A stretch of 54,297 nucleotides of DNA from Paenalicyclobacillus cellulosilyticus (GTDB lineage: Bacteria > Bacillota > Bacilli > Alicyclobacillales > Alicyclobacillaceae). Shown here piece after piece: positions 53,906 to 54,297 of this stretch (positions are counted from its first letter, which is position 1; each line of letters opens with the position of its first letter). The DNA is taken from assembly GCF_014647315.1 (NCBI RefSeq), contig NZ_BMOY01000019.1:1-54297 (forward strand). Reading direction: 5' to 3'. The position numbers and the translations under genes were made by a program. A model generated the notes under the pieces. It did no database searches. It was given only the letters and a program-made list of their open reading frames with translations, and was not told the DNA's origin.

Positions 53906-53979
53906 TGTCCCGTATCCCCGGCCTCACTCCGACCGCGCCTGTCGGCGCGAGTCGTTCGGCCGGGGATACGGGACATTTT
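53906..53979 (+). terminator. Long hairpin terminator after the SPW gene
   Basis: A perfect 18-bp stem (53906-53923 with 53958-53975) contains a second inner 6-bp hairpin (CGCGCC/GGCGCG) and is followed by TTTTG. Unusually long for a terminator. Confidence 0.75.
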
Positions 53980-53999
53980 GTATGTGTAGGTGTGTAGGT

Positions 54000-54123
54000 G
54001 TGCAGGTGAACTGCCACCCGGTTCCGACCGTGCCCGGTGCGCCACACCCGCGCATTGCGACAGGTGTCACGCGCTGGGACGAGACACCGTGGGTATGTAC
54101 CGGTGCGGGTGAGCTGCCACCCG
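54000..54123. repeat. Imperfect 21-base direct repeat, 103 bases apart
   Basis: The phrase GTGCRGGTGARCTGCCACCC occurs at 54000 and 54103 with two differences. Confidence 0.7.
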
Positions 54124-54130
54124 CCTTGGC

Positions 54131-54200
54131 CCCGTATCCCCAAGCGCACGGCGCACGGCGCACGCCGCAGGCGTGGCCGGAGCGCACGCGGGGATACGGG
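54131..54200. repeat. Second hairpin sharing the CCCGTATCCCC arm
   Basis: CCCGTATCCCC (54131-54141) pairs with GGGGATACGGG (54190-54200) around a GC-rich loop containing three GCGCACG-type repeats. The arm sequence is the same as in the terminator at 53909. Confidence 0.75.
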
Positions 54201-54232
54201 CCGTTGAAGCAGGTCGTGCCGCCGAGATGCGA

Positions 54233-54275
54233 AAGGGGAGAGCGGTTGGCGTTTGCCAAGCCTCGCTCTCCCCTT
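54233..54275. repeat. 12-bp hairpin with inner stem near the window end
   Basis: AAGGGGAGAGCG (54233-54244) pairs with CGCTCTCCCCTT (54264-54275); an inner TTGGC/GCCAA stem sits in the loop. No T-tract on the plus strand. It may terminate a gene beyond the window. Confidence 0.65.
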
Positions 54276-54297
54276 CGCCTTCCTCGCTCGCCTGGCA

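Larger units (their letters stand above)
53889..54297. other. Repeat- and hairpin-rich intergenic end of the window
   Basis: These 409 bases hold no convincing gene. They consist of a terminator-like 18-bp hairpin, a second hairpin with the same CCCGTATCCCC arm, a third 12-bp hairpin, and a near-identical 21-base phrase at 54000-54020 and 54103-54123. Confidence 0.65.

Overview
This 54.3-kb window is chromosomal DNA from a high-GC, spore-forming member of the Bacilli. The gene content and order resemble Bacillus subtilis (hemEHY; yebC-bofC-ruvAB-queA-tgt-yajC-yrzE-yrbG-spoVB-comN-secDF-recJ-apt-relA-dtd; pheST-zapA-cvpA-mutS2), but the base composition is much richer in G and C and GTG/TTG starts are frequent. 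That combination suggests the Alicyclobacillus/Kyrpidia side of the Bacilli (inference; no 16S gene is present). No tRNA, rRNA, CRISPR array or prophage was recognised.

Layout. Positions 1-1242 hold a truncated glycerate kinase and a bacilliredoxin on the minus strand, followed by the plus-strand coproporphyrin-type heme genes hemE-cpfC-cgoX and two tiny aromatic-rich genes (1503-5742). A TauE-type exporter and a PilZ gene flank an AT-rich intergenic region with two palindromes. Positions 7504-12332 are a minus-strand mannose cassette (GT4 glycosyltransferase, alpha/alpha-barrel protein, phosphomannomutase, phosphomannose isomerase) behind a good sigma-A promoter. Positions 13168-24778 are the relA/apt/recJ/CDF/secDF/comN block, interrupted by a 1.88-kb group IIC intron placed directly after the secF terminator. 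Next come spoVB, yrbG (DUF421), yrzE, yajC, tgt, queA, ruvB, ruvA and ruvC. ruvC has no canonical start codon where its family begins.

Positions 32726-38860 carry a bofC-position exported protein, yebC, a two-gene glutamine-dependent NAD synthetase (NadE plus a nitrilase-type glutaminase), a CotS-like kinase-fold protein, a SafA-like LysM protein and yunB. A ten-copy 17-bp tandem array sits on the tyrS stop codon. tyrS, mutS2, a YvlD-type membrane protein, cvpA, zapA and pheT-pheS follow. The pheS leader holds a candidate attenuator. Divergent from pheS is queC-queD-queE, so preQ0 synthesis and the late queuosine genes (tgt, queA) are both in the window but about 18 kb apart. The end carries purU, two MocA-family oxidoreductases, an SPW-repeat membrane protein and a cluster of repeated long hairpins.

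Most genes serve core functions: heme, queuosine, NAD, protein secretion, stringent response, recombination and aminoacylation. Sporulation genes are interspersed. The strongest items for follow-up are the intron placement that leaves the CDF-recJ-apt-relA run without room for its own promoter, the mannose cassette, the split NAD synthetase, the ruvC start, the tyrS repeat array and the terminal repeated hairpins.
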